Positions 5,908-7,334 of a stretch of 7,334 bases of DNA are shown piece by piece. Location: assembly GCA_033763635.1 (NCBI GenBank), contig JANRKG010000239.1, forward strand, positions 1 through 7,334, in the 5' to 3' direction. The notes beneath the pieces were generated by a model that was given only the letters and a program-made list of their open reading frames with translations, had not been told where the DNA came from and did no database searches. The position numbers and the translations under genes were made by a program. Position 1 is the stretch's first letter; each line of letters starts with the position of its first letter. The DNA comes from JANRKG01 sp033763635. Its GTDB lineage: Bacteria; Cyanobacteriota; Cyanobacteriia; GCF-001939115.

Positions 5908-7206
5908 ATGGGAGTCATGCGAGGGTTTACCTATCCACCCAGTCCATCGGTGTTGCACTGGTTAAGTGCAGGGCAACTTGCGAATCGATTGCAGCGATCA
6001 GTGCGGCTCTGGGCACTTCTAAAGCGATTGTATGACCCAGAGTGGAACTGGGCCGAGGTGCTCCCCGATCCCTTTACCTATCCTGACCTGCGCGATCGGC
6101 TCTACGCTCCTCAACATGGACGAAGTGATGTGCTGAGGGCGGAGGAGTTGATGGAGCGGTGCGCGAACCCAAATTGTGTTTGTTATAAACCAACACAAGC
6201 CTGGATATTGGATTCTCAGACAGGGCAATCAGAGGCCAAGTGGCTGGAGGAAATGAGTCATCTGACGGGCCTTTCCAAAGAAGACCTCGAAGCTCAGTTG
6301 CAGATGTATCCCTTTGCCACGGTTCATCGAACGCTGCGGGATGATTTGAAGCAATTACAAAAGCAGGGCTGGTTGCAGCCAGCAGGCCGAGGCAGTTATC
6401 GCTGTCGATCGGCGAGTCAGTGGCCGCAGCCTCCTGCTAACCTTCAGAGCGGTTCCCCATTTGCCAGTCTCTCCCTTCCCGAAACCTGGGAATTGCTGCA
6501 TGCCCTCGAATCCATCAGCCAGATCCAGCCAAATCTCGCCCCGGTGATCGAGTCCCTCTGGAGCCAAGTCGCTGGTGATGGGGAACAGACCCCAGCATTG
6601 GAAGAACCCATGCGCCGCATCTTCCTTCAACTGGACTACATCCTGTCCCCCGAAACCCAGGACCGGGTAGATGATTATCAGGCGCAACTGGAAAGCCTCT
6701 GGCGGACTCGGGATGGGGGAGTGGTGCAGTTCGACTATTTCCTGGTGCGAGAACAACGCCAGGTGCAGGTGACGGTTCATCCGGTTTGTATTCATTACTT
6801 GAGACGGGCCAAATATCTGAGCGCCTATGGCTTAGATCCCTCTGGTCAAATCAATTGGCATAACTACCGGCTCGATCGCATCACGTCCAAGAGTCTGAAG
6901 GTGTTGGCTTGGGGCGACCCAACGATCCCCCAGTTTCTCAAGGAACTCTGGCGCACGGGGCAACTATACACCTCCGAGTCTGTAGAGAAGCAACTTAAAG
7001 AAGCGTGGGGCTTTAACTTCTATGAACCGAAACACCTGCTGATTTTGCGATTTTCCCCGGATTTTGCCCGTTGGTACGTTGAAGATACTGTTCGTCATGA
7101 AACCTTCAAACCCATTACCTACAAACAACTTCCTGCCCTCATTCGCAAAGTAATTTCTGACTCCCAGGAACGCGAACAACTCCTCGCCTTAATCACTCAG
7201 GTTTAG
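5908..7206 (+). CDS. WYL-domain regulator associated with type III CRISPR loci (TIGR03985-like)
   Basis: This 432-residue protein has the layout of a WYL-family transcription regulator. Residues about 119-165 form a probable winged-helix segment (LTGLSKEDLEAQL, then TVHRTLRDDLKQLQKQGWL). The WYL core is at 287-325, with VHPVCIHYLRRAKYLSAYG (290-308) and NYRLDRI (319-325), and a WYL C-terminal extension covers about 375-402 (LLILRFSPDFARWYVEDTVRH). WYL domains bind nucleotide ligands or nucleic acid in studied cases and often control CRISPR or other defence loci. An unusual C-x4-C-x-C cluster (C85, C90, C92) precedes the helix-turn-helix. I chose ATG 5908, which has AAAAGGGGG 6 bases upstream, over a TTG at 5869. 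I assign TIGR03985 from memory of its N-terminus and overall shape. It is transcribed divergently from csx3-AAA, and its ligand is unknown. Confidence 0.82.
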   Translation: MGVMRGFTYPPSPSVLHWLSAGQLANRLQRSVRLWALLKRLYDPEWNWAEVLPDPFTYPDLRDRLYAPQHGRSDVLRAEELMERCANPNCVCYKPTQAWILDSQTGQSEAKWLEEMSHLTGLSKEDLEAQLQMYPFATVHRTLRDDLKQLQKQGWLQPAGRGSYRCRSASQWPQPPANLQSGSPFASLSLPETWELLHALESISQIQPNLAPVIESLWSQVAGDGEQTPALEEPMRRIFLQLDYILSPETQDRVDDYQAQLESLWRTRDGGVVQFDYFLVREQRQVQVTVHPVCIHYLRRAKYLSAYGLDPSGQINWHNYRLDRITSKSLKVLAWGDPTIPQFLKELWRTGQLYTSESVEKQLKEAWGFNFYEPKHLLILRFSPDFARWYVEDTVRHETFKPITYKQLPALIRKVISDSQEREQLLALITQV

Positions 7207-7223
7207 ACTAAATGGTTAAGAAA

Positions 7224-7251
7224 AGCAGCCAGATCGAACGATTTGGCTGCT
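7224..7251. terminator. Strong hairpin after the WYL gene; T-run only on the minus strand
   Basis: Arms AGCAGCCA (7224-7231) and TGGCTGCT (7244-7251) pair perfectly, and the stem continues inward through a G-U pair and three more pairs to a four-base loop. It begins 18 bases after the WYL stop codon. On the plus strand the stem is followed by AAATAGTC, with no T-run, whereas on the minus strand it is followed by TTTTCTT. It is therefore a textbook intrinsic terminator for leftward transcription and only a partial one for the WYL transcript. Confidence 0.6.
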
Positions 7252-7253
7252 AA

Positions 7254-7284
7254 ATAGTCAAGGACGTTCAAATCACTTGACTAT
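7254..7284 (+). repeat. 9-base inverted repeat overlapping the start codon of the last frame
   Basis: ATAGTCAAG (7254-7262) and CTTGACTAT (7276-7284) are perfect inverse complements separated by 13 bases. The right arm includes the first two bases of the ATG at 7283, and the left arm includes the first bases of the only Shine-Dalgarno-like run (AAGGA, 7260-7264). In RNA this stem would hide both signals. Insertion sequences often use such hairpins to block translation from outside transcripts. Confidence 0.5.
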
Positions 7285-7334
7285 GAAACATTTTGCCAAG
7301 CTACGGGAATTTCGGCAGCAAGCCTATGGATTGA
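7283..7334 (+). CDS. Start of a reading frame running off the window, possibly a transposase
   Basis: The frame opens at ATG 7283 and is open for 17 codons to the right edge, beginning MKHFAKLREFRQQAYGL. The LREFRQxxY pattern reminds me of the amino-terminus of a group of cyanobacterial DDE transposases, but the fragment is too short to be sure. An in-frame TTG at 7277 is an alternative start and is closer to the AAGGA at 7260. The hairpin over the start codon is consistent with an insertion sequence. If so, the element's left end lies in the 76 bases between the WYL gene and this start, and its right end is outside the window. Confidence 0.4.
   Translation, partial: MKHFAKLREFRQQAYGL

Noticed and set aside
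5849..5908. Longer csx3-AAA start at ATG 5908 on the minus strand
   Set aside because: It adds 20 residues ahead of the Csx3 domain and uses up the whole divergent promoter region, whereas ATG 5848 has a ribosome site.

Overview
The window carries most of the signalling half of a type III-A (Csm) CRISPR-Cas locus from a cyanobacterium. The cyanobacterial assignment rests on five copies of the HIP1 palindrome GCGATCGC (from 789, 1502, 1921, 3733 and 5741), moderate GC content, and protein families that I know mainly from cyanobacterial type III loci: a Csx3-AAA fusion and a WYL-domain protein resembling TIGR03985.

Layout. On the minus strand, read right to left, are csx3-AAA (5848-4901), a 304-base gap with no convincing gene, standalone csx3 (4596-4270), a CARF-domain protein of the Card1/Can2 (DUF1887) type (4265-3036), cas10/csm1 (3043-746), csm2 (741-247), and the first 81 codons of csm3 (244 to the left edge). 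From csx3 to csm3 the spacings are 4 bases, an 8-base overlap, 4 bases and 2 bases, so these five genes look like one operon. On the plus strand, diverging from csx3-AAA across 59 bases, is a WYL-domain regulator (5908-7206). After it come a strong hairpin and the start of another plus-strand reading frame, possibly a transposase, which runs off the right edge.

How the parts fit. Csm3, Csm2 and Cas10 belong to the Csm complex, which binds target RNA. Cas10 keeps the GGDD cyclase motif but shows no HD nuclease motif, so its main predicted output is cyclic oligoadenylate (cOA). The CARF protein should sense that messenger. The two Csx3 proteins belong to the Crn3 family, which degrades cyclic tetra-adenylate. 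The WYL protein probably controls the locus. csm4, csm5, cas6, adaptation genes and a CRISPR array are not in the window and would have to lie elsewhere.

The most notable points are these. The CARF protein appears to have lost two of the three core residues of its nuclease motif. Two intact-looking Csx3 domains sit in one locus. Cas10 lacks HD. Taken together, the locus makes and removes a messenger but shows no clearly active nuclease effector inside this window.
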